In this document: positions 1 to 5,944 of the stretch, piece after piece
Layout of the letters: each line of letters begins with the position of its first letter
Numbering within the stretch: the first letter of the stretch is position 1
From: an uncultured Collinsella sp.
GTDB taxonomy: Bacteria > Actinomycetota > Coriobacteriia > Coriobacteriales > Coriobacteriaceae
NCBI GenBank assembly: GCA_900547125.1
Contig: URFU01000081.1
Span: 1 to 10,118 of the forward strand
Direction: 5' to 3'
Length of the DNA stretch: 10,118 bases
The notes under the pieces: model-generated
Told to the model about the DNA's origin: nothing
The model's input: only the letters and a program-made list of their open reading frames with translations
The model's database searches: none
Made by a program: the position numbers and the translations under genes

Positions 1-155
1 CGGTAGGCCAGGTGTGAGTTGTCCCAGTCCTTCCCGGCCTGCATGGCCTTGTAGCGCACGCTCACGTCGCCGCTATTCATGGCCTGGGCAACAAGCGCGG
101 CCCCCACCGGCGCGTTTTTCCCTGTCGCTTCTTTAGTAGTCAAGTTCAAATCCAC
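1..155 (-). CDS. Unidentified reading frame, 5' part, cut by left window edge
   Basis: On the minus strand a frame stays open from the window edge back to the stop of the upstream NusG-like gene. From the GTG at 155 it would read VDLNLTTKEATGKNAPVGAA and on through SVRYKAMQAGKDWDNSHLAYR-like residues to the edge. Possible starts are GTG at 155 (GGGGA about 7 nt upstream), TTG at 149 (AGGG about 8 nt upstream) and TTG at 143; no ATG precedes residue 25. I do not recognise the product. It follows the LoaP-type gene in the same direction, so if real it would be the next gene of the operon that this regulator serves. The frame is short, and the upstream part of it (156-224) is also stop-free, so chance cannot be excluded. 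Confidence 0.35.
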   Translation of the reverse strand, partial: MDLNLTTKEATGKNAPVGAALVAQAMNSGDVSVRYKAMQAGKDWDNSHLAY

Positions 156-156
156 G

Positions 157-172
157 TCCCTGTCCCCAGGGA
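157..172 (-). promoter_or_regulatory. Small hairpin between NusG-like gene and the next frame
   Basis: On the minus strand TCCCTG-GGGA-CAGGGA forms a perfect 6-bp stem closed by a GGGA loop, which fits the GNRA pattern. It lies 53 nt after the stop of the NusG-like gene and overlaps the possible ribosome-binding region of the next frame. It could be a translation-control hairpin or an RNA signal in the leader of the downstream gene. It has no U-tract, so it is not an intrinsic terminator. GGGGACAGGGAC-like strings are also repeated elsewhere in the intergenic DNA of this window, so it may be only a repeat remnant. Confidence 0.3.
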
Positions 173-224
173 TTCCCCAATCGATGAATTCAAATTGCGA
201 ATGAATTGCCAGTGCGACGTCCCC

Positions 225-815
225 TTACGTCTTACTGGGCACGTCCAACGGAAGCAGCTCCCTAAATGCGGAGTCGCCTTCGCCCACGTCTACCAGGCAC
301 CAGCGCTTATGACGGTCGACCTTCTTTACACGGGCCTCTTGCCCCACCAACGGGCCTTGCTCTATATGCAGCACGCCGTCTTCTATGCGGGCCACGCTGT
401 TGCGCACCACGCCGTCGTCATCGAGTACGGAGCGGTACCAGTCCTGCGCATCGTCCGGCATAGACGCATAGGCCCGCTCCCTGCTGCCAGCAATGCGGCA
501 GCCAAAGCTCAACTGGGCCAAAGCCTTATCGAGCAGGGCGGCATCGCGCGTGGCGACGAAGAAGTATTCCTTGTACATGGGTTTGGTTTGGAGCGACCAA
601 GCGCCGTCCCGCTTAAACCAGAACTCCTTTTGCATCACAAAAGCGTCCTGCATCAGCTCGTGCGGGATAATGCGGCGGACCTTTTCGCAGGTCTCGCGCT
701 CTTTTCCATTGGGGGTGTGAACCAGATACCAGCGGACGCGGCCGTGCTGGCCATTGGTGATGGAGCCACTAAAGGCACCGGGCAGCTGCTCTTGGCGCCG
801 CATCGTCTGTTCCAT
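225..815 (-). CDS. loaP: NusG-paralogue transcription antiterminator, LoaP type
   Basis: The gene encodes 196 residues and probably a processive antitermination factor that rides on RNA polymerase through one long operon. An NGN domain is visible from WYLVHTPNGKE (residue 29) to about residue 100, with the aromatic-rich stretch YKEYFFVAT near 81-89. A C-terminal KOW domain follows at about 150-178; its GPLVGQEARVKKVDRHKR core is what I recall from the LoaP branch rather than from housekeeping NusG. I chose the ATG at 815 because AGGGGG lies 7-8 nt upstream. The longer frame to 1007 would begin upstream of the -10 element at 939-944 and has an un-NusG-like N-terminus. The family usually heads polysaccharide or natural-product operons, which would lie left of this window. 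RfaH- or UpxY-type paralogues are the alternatives. Confidence 0.82.
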   Translation of the reverse strand: MEQTMRRQEQLPGAFSGSITNGQHGRVRWYLVHTPNGKERETCEKVRRIIPHELMQDAFVMQKEFWFKRDGAWSLQTKPMYKEYFFVATRDAALLDKALAQLSFGCRIAGSRERAYASMPDDAQDWYRSVLDDDGVVRNSVARIEDGVLHIEQGPLVGQEARVKKVDRHKRWCLVDVGEGDSAFRELLPLDVPSKT

Positions 816-932
816 GTTCTCGCCCCCTTTTCTTATCTCCGCGACGCACGCGGATGCAGGGGCGTTAAGAACAGGCTTCTCGCTCGCAGCTAGGCGCAGT
901 CGCAAAAGTACAGGTTTTTGTATCTTTCGACG
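816..932 (-). promoter_or_regulatory. Leader of the NusG-like gene
   Basis: If transcription starts about 7 nt past the TATAAT, near 932, the gene has a 5' untranslated leader of about 117 nt. It contains one arm of the 15-bp inverted repeat (922-908), a CG-rich stretch and the strong AGGGGG ribosome-binding site at about 823-829. I see no intrinsic terminator and no recognisable riboswitch fold in it. Confidence 0.35.
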
Positions 933-1029
933 AAGCTCATTATATGAGCAAACTGCTCGCGTTTTCCCAGATTGCACAAAATGCGCCGCGAATGTGTGCA
1001 TCTCCATACGCCTCTACAAAAACCTGTAC
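908..1029. repeat. 15-bp inverted repeats flanking the NusG-like promoter (candidate invertible segment)
   Basis: GTACAGGTTTTTGTA at 908-922 and its exact reverse complement at 1015-1029 enclose 92 bp. Outside the exact 15 bp the similarity continues as GCAAAA against GCAAAAAG (901-907 and 1030-1038, with a 2-nt gap). The enclosed segment contains a TATAAT that reads out leftward into the NusG-like gene. The outer right arm sits about 5 bp from the second terminator at 1043-1071. Inverted repeats around a promoter of a polysaccharide-type antiterminator are the hallmark of invertible promoters switched by site-specific recombinases. No recombinase gene is in the window. Confidence 0.6.
935..966 (-). 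promoter_or_regulatory. Promoter with overlapping palindromes, upstream of the NusG-like gene
   Basis: A consensus -10, TATAAT, is read on the minus strand at 944-939. The -35 position (GGAAAA/GAAAAC near 961-966) is a poor match, so the promoter may need an activator. The -10 lies inside the palindrome GCTCAT-TAT-ATGAGC (935-949). That abuts GAGCA-AAC-TGCTC (946-958), and a third palindrome, TTCG-T-CGAA, lies at the expected start point. Overlapping dyads at the -10 suggest a repressor or activator site as well as possible DNA inversion. Confidence 0.5.
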
Positions 1030-1042
1030 CTTTTTGCACAAC

Positions 1043-1071
1043 AAAAAAAGCCGCTCTAACCAGCGGCTTTT
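1043..1071 (-). terminator. Intrinsic terminator, second of two after thrS
   Basis: On the minus strand a 10-bp stem (AAAAGCCGCT with AGCGGCTTTT, 1046-1071), a 6-nt loop and a run of seven T form a textbook intrinsic terminator. Its sequence is different from the first hairpin, although both are preceded by an ACAACAAAAA motif on the plus strand. It insulates the NusG-like promoter from thrS read-through. Confidence 0.85.
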
Positions 1072-1085
1072 CTTCTATAGACAAC

Positions 1086-1120
1086 AAAAAAGGCGACCGC
1101 CCTATAGGACGGTCGCCTTT
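1086..1120 (-). terminator. Intrinsic terminator, first after thrS
   Basis: AAAGGCGACCG (1089-1099) pairs with CGGTCGCCTTT (1110-1120) as an 11-bp perfect stem with a 10-nt loop. Reading on the minus strand it is followed by six T (1091-1086). It starts about 53 nt after the thrS stop. Confidence 0.88.
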
Positions 1121-1172
1121 GTTAATTCTTGTATTGTTTGTGCTAGGCGCGAGTCTTGATCTCCTCGGTCAC

Positions 1173-2906
1173 CTAGGCAACAAACTCGTCAACGCTCATC
1201 TGAACGGTCTCGCTGGAGCGATCGCGGACGGAGATGTTGCCGGCCTCGACCTCCTTCTCGCCCAGGATGAGCATGTAGGGCACGCGGTCGATGCTGCGGG
1301 CCTCGCGGATCTTGTAACCGATCTTCTCGTCGCGGTCGTCGCAGACCACGCGAATGCCGGCGTCCTCCAGCTTGGCGCACACCTCGTGGGCGTAGTCGCG
1401 GCTCTTCTCAGCGACGGGAAGTGCCTTGACCTGCACGGGGGCCAGCCAGGTGGGGAACTTGCCCGCAAAGTGCTCAATCAGAATACCGATGAAGCGCTCG
1501 ATGGAGCCGAAGCATACGCGGTGCAGCATGATGGGACGCTTCTTGGTGCCGTCAGCGTCCACGTACTCCAGATCAAAGTTGAGCGGCATCTGGAAGTCGA
1601 GCTGGACGGTACCGCACTGCCAGGTACGGCCGAGCGAGTCCTCCAGGTGGAAGTCGATCTTGGGGCCGTAGAAGGCGCCGTCGCCCTCGTTGACCTCATA
1701 GTCCATGTGCAGCTGCTCCAGAGCGGTACGCAGGCCCTCCTCGGCGCGAGCCCAGTCCTCGTCCGAACCCATAGAGTCCTCGGGGCGGGTGGAAAGCTCA
1801 ACGTGGTACTTAAAGCCAAACTTCTGGTACACGGAGTCGATGAGGTTGACCACGCCCACGATCTCGTCGGTCAGCTGGTCGGGACGCACAAACAGGTGGG
1901 CGTCGTCCTGGTTAAAGCAGCGTACGCGGAACAGACCGTGCAGGGCGCCGCGCAGCTCGTGGCGGTGAACCAGGCCAATCTCGCCGGCGCGAATGGGCAG
2001 CTCGCGATAGGAGTGCGGCTTGGAGGCGTACACCAGCACGCCGCCCGGGCAGTTCATGGGCTTAATGCAGTACTCTTCGTCGTCGATGACGGTGGAGTAC
2101 ATGTTGTCCTTGTAGTGGTCCCAGTGGCCCGAGGTCTTCCACAGCTGCTTGTTCATAATGAGCGGCGTGGAGATCTCCACGTAGCCGGCCTTGTGGTGGA
2201 TCTCGCGCCAGTAATCCAGCAGCGTGTTCTTAAGGATCATGCCGTTGGGCAGGAAGAACGGGAAGCCGGGGGCCTCGTCACGCATCATAAAGAGGTCCAT
2301 CTCGCGGCCGATCTTGCGGTGGTCGCGCTTCTTGGCCTCCTCCAGCATGTGCATGTGCTCGTCGAGCTCTTCCTTGGTGGCAAAGGCGACACCATTGATG
2401 CGGGTGAGCATCTTGTTGTCCTTGTCGCCCTTCCAGTAAGCGCCCGAGACGCCGGTGAGCTTAAAGGCCTTCAGAGCCTTGGTGTAGCAGATGTGGGGGC
2501 CGACGCACATGTCGATATAGTCGCCCTGCTGGTAGAAGGTGATGCGGGCGTCGTCGTCCAGGTCGCCGATGTGCTCGACCTTGTACTTCTCGCCGCGCTC
2601 CTCCATAAGGGCGATGGCCTCGGCGCGGGGCTTCTCGTACACGGAAAACTTAAGGTTCTCCTTGACGATCTTCTTCATCTCGGCCTCGATCGCGGGGAAG
2701 TCGTCCTCGCTGATCTTGACGCCCTCGGGCAGGTCGACGTCGTAGTAGAAGCCGTTGTCGGTCGCGGGGCCGTAGGCAAAATCAGCCTCGGGGTACAGGC
2801 GCTTGATGGCCTGCGCCATGATGTGCGCGGCAGAGTGGCGGATGACGTGCGTGACCTCGTCCTGCGGGAGCTCGGCCACCGAACCGTCATTGTAGAGTGC
2901 CTTCAT
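1173..2906 (-). CDS. thrS: Threonyl-tRNA synthetase, apparently lacking the TGS domain
   Basis: The 577-residue cytoplasmic class II synthetase charges tRNA-Thr and hydrolyses Ser-tRNA-Thr. The editing domain shows H24-x3-H28 (RHSAAH) and C134/H138 (CVGPH). The catalytic core shows MNCPGG (zinc ligand C286), motif 2 FRVRCFNQDDAHLF (zinc ligand H337), LHRVCFGS (zinc ligand H462) and motif 3 IERFIGILIEH (469-479). A class IIa anticodon-binding domain occupies about 480-577. Start at the ATG at 2906: GAGAGGAG lies 11 nt upstream, and the longer frame to 3017 would run through the promoter. The editing domain begins about 20 residues in, so the usual TGS domain of about 60 residues is missing. 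Motif 2 and the zinc-loop residues differ slightly from the common FRVRGFTQDDAH and MNCPGH. Own promoter upstream, two terminators downstream. Confidence 0.97.
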   Translation of the reverse strand: MKALYNDGSVAELPQDEVTHVIRHSAAHIMAQAIKRLYPEADFAYGPATDNGFYYDVDLPEGVKISEDDFPAIEAEMKKIVKENLKFSVYEKPRAEAIALMEERGEKYKVEHIGDLDDDARITFYQQGDYIDMCVGPHICYTKALKAFKLTGVSGAYWKGDKDNKMLTRINGVAFATKEELDEHMHMLEEAKKRDHRKIGREMDLFMMRDEAPGFPFFLPNGMILKNTLLDYWREIHHKAGYVEISTPLIMNKQLWKTSGHWDHYKDNMYSTVIDDEEYCIKPMNCPGGVLVYASKPHSYRELPIRAGEIGLVHRHELRGALHGLFRVRCFNQDDAHLFVRPDQLTDEIVGVVNLIDSVYQKFGFKYHVELSTRPEDSMGSDEDWARAEEGLRTALEQLHMDYEVNEGDGAFYGPKIDFHLEDSLGRTWQCGTVQLDFQMPLNFDLEYVDADGTKKRPIMLHRVCFGSIERFIGILIEHFAGKFPTWLAPVQVKALPVAEKSRDYAHEVCAKLEDAGIRVVCDDRDEKIGYKIREARSIDRVPYMLILGEKEVEAGNISVRDRSSETVQMSVDEFVA

Positions 2907-2932
2907 GGGTATGTTTTCTCCTCTCGGATGCC

Positions 2933-3004
2933 TGATGCAAGTGTGTGCGATGCGCTCGGCGTTTTTGACTTGCATCATTATAGGCAGGTTGCCTTGGTAT
3001 ACAA
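2933..3004 (-). promoter_or_regulatory. thrS promoter with a 10-bp inverted repeat
   Basis: On the minus strand TTGTAT (3004-2999) and TATAAT (2982-2977) are 16 bp apart, giving a start near 2970 and a leader of about 64 nt. TGATGCAAGT at 2933-2942 is the exact complement of ACTTGCATCA at 2968-2977, 25 bp apart. One arm touches the -10 edge and the other lies in the leader, so this fits a two-site operator better than a pure RNA hairpin. The leader is far too short for a T-box riboswitch, and I saw no T-box (TGGNACCGCG-type) motif. Confidence 0.65.
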
Positions 3005-3005
3005 G

Positions 3006-3036
3006 CGCCCGCCGCACCTTAATGGCACGGCGGGCG
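3006..3036. terminator. GC-rich hairpin between zinc-ribbon gene and thrS promoter
   Basis: CGCCCGCCG (3006-3014) pairs exactly with CGGCGGGCG (3028-3036), with two further C-G pairs inside. It lies 108 nt after the zinc-ribbon gene and just upstream of the thrS -35, so it probably ends that transcript. The T-rich tail (ATTTTCT) is on the plus-strand side. In the minus direction only CTTGTAT follows, so termination in the useful direction is uncertain. Confidence 0.4.
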
Positions 3037-3143
3037 ATTTTCTACGCATGCTTCATCGTGTGGGGGCGGGGTGTGGGGCGCACGTGCGGCTTGCGTGTGG
3101 CGCGCGGTGCCCGTGGCTTGCGGCCGGCCCGGCGATGGATGCG

Positions 3144-3575
3144 TTACTGAATGCGAGTTCGGCAGTAGGGGCAGACCTTCCAGTGCGCGTCGAGCGGACG
3201 ATGGCAGCTGGGGCACACGTTGCGAACCTGGGTGTCGCAAACGGGGCAGACCACAAAGTCCTTCTCGATGGGGGCTCCGCACTGCGGGCAGGTACCGTAC
3301 TGGGCAAGCTGGCGCTCGCGCAGGGCCATGTCCAGCTCCTGCTCCTCGCGGTCGGACGCGTAGGAGTGCGGGCGCAGGACCAGGTAGGCGATGAGGCCCA
3401 CAAACGGGATGAGGGCGATGATGCCCCATGCCACGTAGGCGCTGGCGCCGCGGCGGCGAGCGTCGATGAACACATAGACGACCGACAGCACGTACAGGGC
3501 GATGATAAAGCCAACGAAGGCATAGATGACGCCCATAAGCTGCGGCGACATGAGCTCAGAGATGTACTTGGACAT
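3144..3575 (-). CDS. Small membrane protein with double zinc-ribbon tail
   Basis: A 143-residue protein of unknown function. Two hydrophobic segments are seen at about 12-36 (MGVIYAFVGFIIALYVLSVV) and 47-68 (YVAWGIIALIPFVGLIAYLV), separated by a basic turn DARRRG. The second resembles the PLDc_N-type helix found in small membrane proteins. A charged linker (70-92) leads to two treble-Cys ribbons: C96-x2-C99 with C110-x2-C113, and C121-x2-C124 with C135-x2-C138. That is a DZANK/zinc-ribbon pattern, so the tail is probably cytoplasmic and binds two Zn. The ATG at 3575 has GAAAGG 9 nt upstream. It is a single gene, divergent from the operon beyond the repeat array. I see no clear promoter, and no function can be assigned from its neighbours. 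Confidence 0.85.
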   Translation of the reverse strand: MSKYISELMSPQLMGVIYAFVGFIIALYVLSVVYVFIDARRRGASAYVAWGIIALIPFVGLIAYLVLRPHSYASDREEQELDMALRERQLAQYGTCPQCGAPIEKDFVVCPVCDTQVRNVCPSCHRPLDAHWKVCPYCRTRIQ

Positions 3576-3676
3576 TGAGGTGTACCTTTCGGAATAATTA
3601 CAGTCCGGTCAAGTTTACCACGGGGTTTGTTTATATGGGACCACGGCTGGATACGGGGCCGGTGCGGACACAAACA

Positions 3677-4291
3677 TCTCAATCTGTAACAGGTAGGAGC
3701 GGAATCCGGGTCTAGATGTTACAGATCGAGACACAGAGGTCCCTCCCCGACTTCAATCTCGATCTGTAACATCTGGAGCCCCAAAACCCCTCTTACTGTT
3801 ACAGAACGAGACATTCAAAATCCGTCGGAAGGTTTGTCTCGATCTGTAACATCTAGAACCCAAATCATCAGCTAACTGTTACAGATCAAGATGAACGGTG
3901 AGCCCTCCGTTAAATATCTCAATCTGTAACAACTAGGGGTCAGAAACCCTTCTATCTGTTACAGATCAAGACAAAGGAAAACGTCCAATCTCAATATCTC
4001 GATCTGTAACAACAACTCGGCAAAAACAGGTCTAACCGTTACAGATTTAGACATTCGAAACCGACTGATAGGTTCATCTAAATCTGTAACATCTGGACCC
4101 CAAAACAGTCCCCAGATGTTACAGATCGAGACAGAAGAATCTCTCTGACTTTAAATCTCAATCTGTAACGCATAGGACCGATTATTCCCTCTTACTGTTA
4201 CAGATCAAGACGAACGGAGGGTCCGTCTGACAAACGTCTCGATTTGTAACATCTGGAACCCAACTCTTCTGCTTACTGTTACAGAACGAGA
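3677..4291. repeat. Array of 16 alternating inverted 15-bp repeats, 40-bp period
   Basis: Consensus TCTCRATCTGTAACA reads forward at 3677, 3757, 3837, 3917, 3997, 4077, 4156 and 4237. Its reverse complement TGTTACAGATYGAGA starts at 3717, 3797, 3877, 3957, 4037, 4117, 4196 and 4277. Copies are 40 bp apart (one 1-bp shift near 4156-4196) with 25-bp spacers, so the full unit is 80 bp. Half-units differ at 0-3 positions. Forward-to-reverse spacers are partly related: four start TCTRGA(A/C/G)CCC, and several end in TTAC or TAAC. Reverse-to-forward spacers vary more, which points to ancient tandem growth of an 80-bp unit with the core kept. The array fills most of the gap between divergent genes. 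No protein-coding frame, cas gene or known repeat family is evident. Confidence 0.95.
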
Positions 4292-4416
4292 CAAACCTCT
4301 AACACCAGGGACGGCAGACGAGGTCACCGATGGTCCTGAGTCTCCCCTCGCATGCCGTTGGCGGGTATTGCGGGGCTGTTCGCCGCATTGCTGCTGCACT
4401 GGGGGTGCGCAGACCG

Positions 4417-4444
4417 TAGGATAGTCCTATTGACGGCCTGTCAA
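4417..4444. promoter_or_regulatory. Adjacent palindromes upstream of the glpA-like operon
   Basis: TAGGA-TAG-TCCTA (4417-4429) directly abuts TTGAC-GGCCT-GTCAA (4430-4444), ending 17 bp before the start codon. The second dyad resembles a regulator half-site pair. Such placement would allow a repressor to block transcription or the ribosome. I see no convincing -35/-10 pair for this operon; TAGGAT at 4417 with a weak upstream box is only a candidate. Confidence 0.35.
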
Positions 4445-4461
4445 CTCGTCTGGGAGGCACC

Positions 4462-5943
4462 GTGGCAGAAACGTTTGATATCGCGATTGTAGGCGCGGGC
4501 ATCACGGGATGCGCCATCGCGCGGCAGCTCGCGCGTTTTGACCTGTCCATTTGTGTGGTCGAGGCGGCTAACGATGTCTCGCTGGGCGCGTCGAAGGCCA
4601 ACGGCGGCCTGGTGCACGCCGGCTACGATCCGGCGCCGGGCACGGTCAAGGCGCAGGTCAACGCCCGTGGTTGCGAGCTATATGGCACGTGGGCCCAGGA
4701 GCTAGACTTTTTGTTCCGCCGCACCGGGTCGATAGTGCTGGGCTTCAACGATGAAGACCGCACACACCTGGAGAAGCTGCGCCAGAATGGCCTTGCCAAC
4801 GGCGTGCCCGAACTGTCGATTATCGGCCCCGAGCGCATCCACGAGCTGGAGCCACGCGCGAGTGCTAAGGCGACGTGCGCGTTATGGTGCCCTTCGACCG
4901 GTTACGTCGACCCGTTTGAAGTGGCCATCGCCGCGCTGGAGAACGCCGTTGCCAACGGCGTGACGTTTATGCGCTCCGCACCGGTGGAGGCCATTGAAGT
5001 TGCCGGCTCGGATGACGGGGACGCTGCTGCCGACGGCAAGGGCCGCACGCGCTTTACGCTAGTGACGCCCGCCGGCGATGTGCGCTGCCGTTACCTGATC
5101 AACGCCGCAGGCAACGGAGCCGCGGACATCTCGCACATGGCCGGCGCCGAGGAGTTTCAGATGGTCTGGCGCCAGGGCAACATTGTGGTGCTGGACAAGG
5201 AGCCGCGTGCGCTCATGCCGCTCTACCCTGTTCCCACGCCGATTTCTAAAGGCGTTATCGTCACGGGTACCGTACATGGCAACACCGTGATTACCGCGCC
5301 CGCCGCCGTGCGCGAGCCAGGCGATACACAGACCTACGCTACCGATGTCAACGCGTTGCTGGACGGCGCACGCAAGTTGGTACCCGATCTGGACACGCGT
5401 CGCGTGGTGCGGGCGTTTGCCGGCGGTCGCCCGGTCATTAAGGGAACGAACGACTTCTTTATTGGGCAGTCGGCCGTGGTGCCGGGACTGTTTCAAGCGG
5501 CAGGCATTCAGTCGCCGGGCGTGGCGAGCGCGCCGGCCATCGCCGAGCGCATGGAGCAGGTGCTGAGCGATGCCGGCGTTGAGCTGCGCGAACGGGCCGA
5601 TTGGGACCCGATTCGCCGCGCGCCGGACGACTTTGACCGCGCTCCGCTTGCGCGCAAGGAAGAGCTCATTGAGTCCGACCCCGCGTGGGGGCAGATTGTC
5701 TGCCGCTGCGAGACGGTGCCCGAGGCCGAGATCGTGGCCGCGATCCGACGCCGCCCGGGTGCGGTTTCGGTCGAAGGCGTCAAGCGTCGCTGTCGTGCCG
5801 GCATGGGTCGGTGCCAGAGCGGCTTTTGCCAGAGCCGCGTGGTAGCGATCCTGGCGCGCGAACTGGGCTGCGACCCAGGCGAGGTGCTGTTGGAGGATGC
5901 CGGTTCTTGGCTGGTAGAGGGACCGCTGAAGGGGGTGCGCTAA
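4462..5943 (+). CDS. glpA: GlpA-like FAD-dependent dehydrogenase with C-terminal [2Fe-2S] domain
   Basis: 493 residues, most like the catalytic subunit of anaerobic sn-glycerol-3-phosphate dehydrogenase, which oxidises glycerol 3-phosphate to dihydroxyacetone phosphate. The N-terminus has the FAD-binding GAGITG (11-16) and then a DAO-type fold, with SKANGGLVHAGYDP after the first strand pair and AAGNGA and AFAGGRPV further on. From about 411 a BFD-like [2Fe-2S] domain shows CRCET (C414, C416) and GMGRCQSGFC (C451, C456), plus an extra C444. The start is GTG at 4462 with GGGAGG 4 nt upstream. It is about 50 residues shorter than E. coli GlpA, as I recall that protein. The next gene begins 1 nt after the stop, so the two are co-translated. 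The substrate is inferred from the family; another 2-hydroxy acid or amino acid is possible. Confidence 0.85.
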   Translation: MAETFDIAIVGAGITGCAIARQLARFDLSICVVEAANDVSLGASKANGGLVHAGYDPAPGTVKAQVNARGCELYGTWAQELDFLFRRTGSIVLGFNDEDRTHLEKLRQNGLANGVPELSIIGPERIHELEPRASAKATCALWCPSTGYVDPFEVAIAALENAVANGVTFMRSAPVEAIEVAGSDDGDAAADGKGRTRFTLVTPAGDVRCRYLINAAGNGAADISHMAGAEEFQMVWRQGNIVVLDKEPRALMPLYPVPTPISKGVIVTGTVHGNTVITAPAAVREPGDTQTYATDVNALLDGARKLVPDLDTRRVVRAFAGGRPVIKGTNDFFIGQSAVVPGLFQAAGIQSPGVASAPAIAERMEQVLSDAGVELRERADWDPIRRAPDDFDRAPLARKEELIESDPAWGQIVCRCETVPEAEIVAAIRRRPGAVSVEGVKRRCRAGMGRCQSGFCQSRVVAILARELGCDPGEVLLEDAGSWLVEGPLKGVR

Positions 5944-5944
5944 C

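Noticed and set aside
816..1007. N-terminal extension of the NusG-like protein to 1007
   Set aside because: It would start upstream of the -10 element and adds non-conserved sequence, while a strong ribosome-binding site precedes the ATG at 815.
2907..3017. T-box riboswitch or longer N-terminus for thrS
   Set aside because: Promoter boxes lie at 2977-3004, leaving only about 64 nt of leader; no T-box motif is present and the extension is not ThrS-like.
972..3578. Very long plus-strand open frame covering thrS
   Set aside because: It is the antisense of thrS and the zinc-ribbon gene, both of which show clear conserved motifs; its own translation is low-complexity and Val/Leu/His-rich.
3677..4291. 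CRISPR array
   Set aside because: The repeats alternate in orientation and are only 15 bp, the spacers are partly related to each other, and no cas gene is nearby.
3677..4291. Integron attC sites or replication iterons
   Set aside because: No cassettes, integrase, replication initiator or DnaA-box cluster is seen, and both site types have different symmetry.
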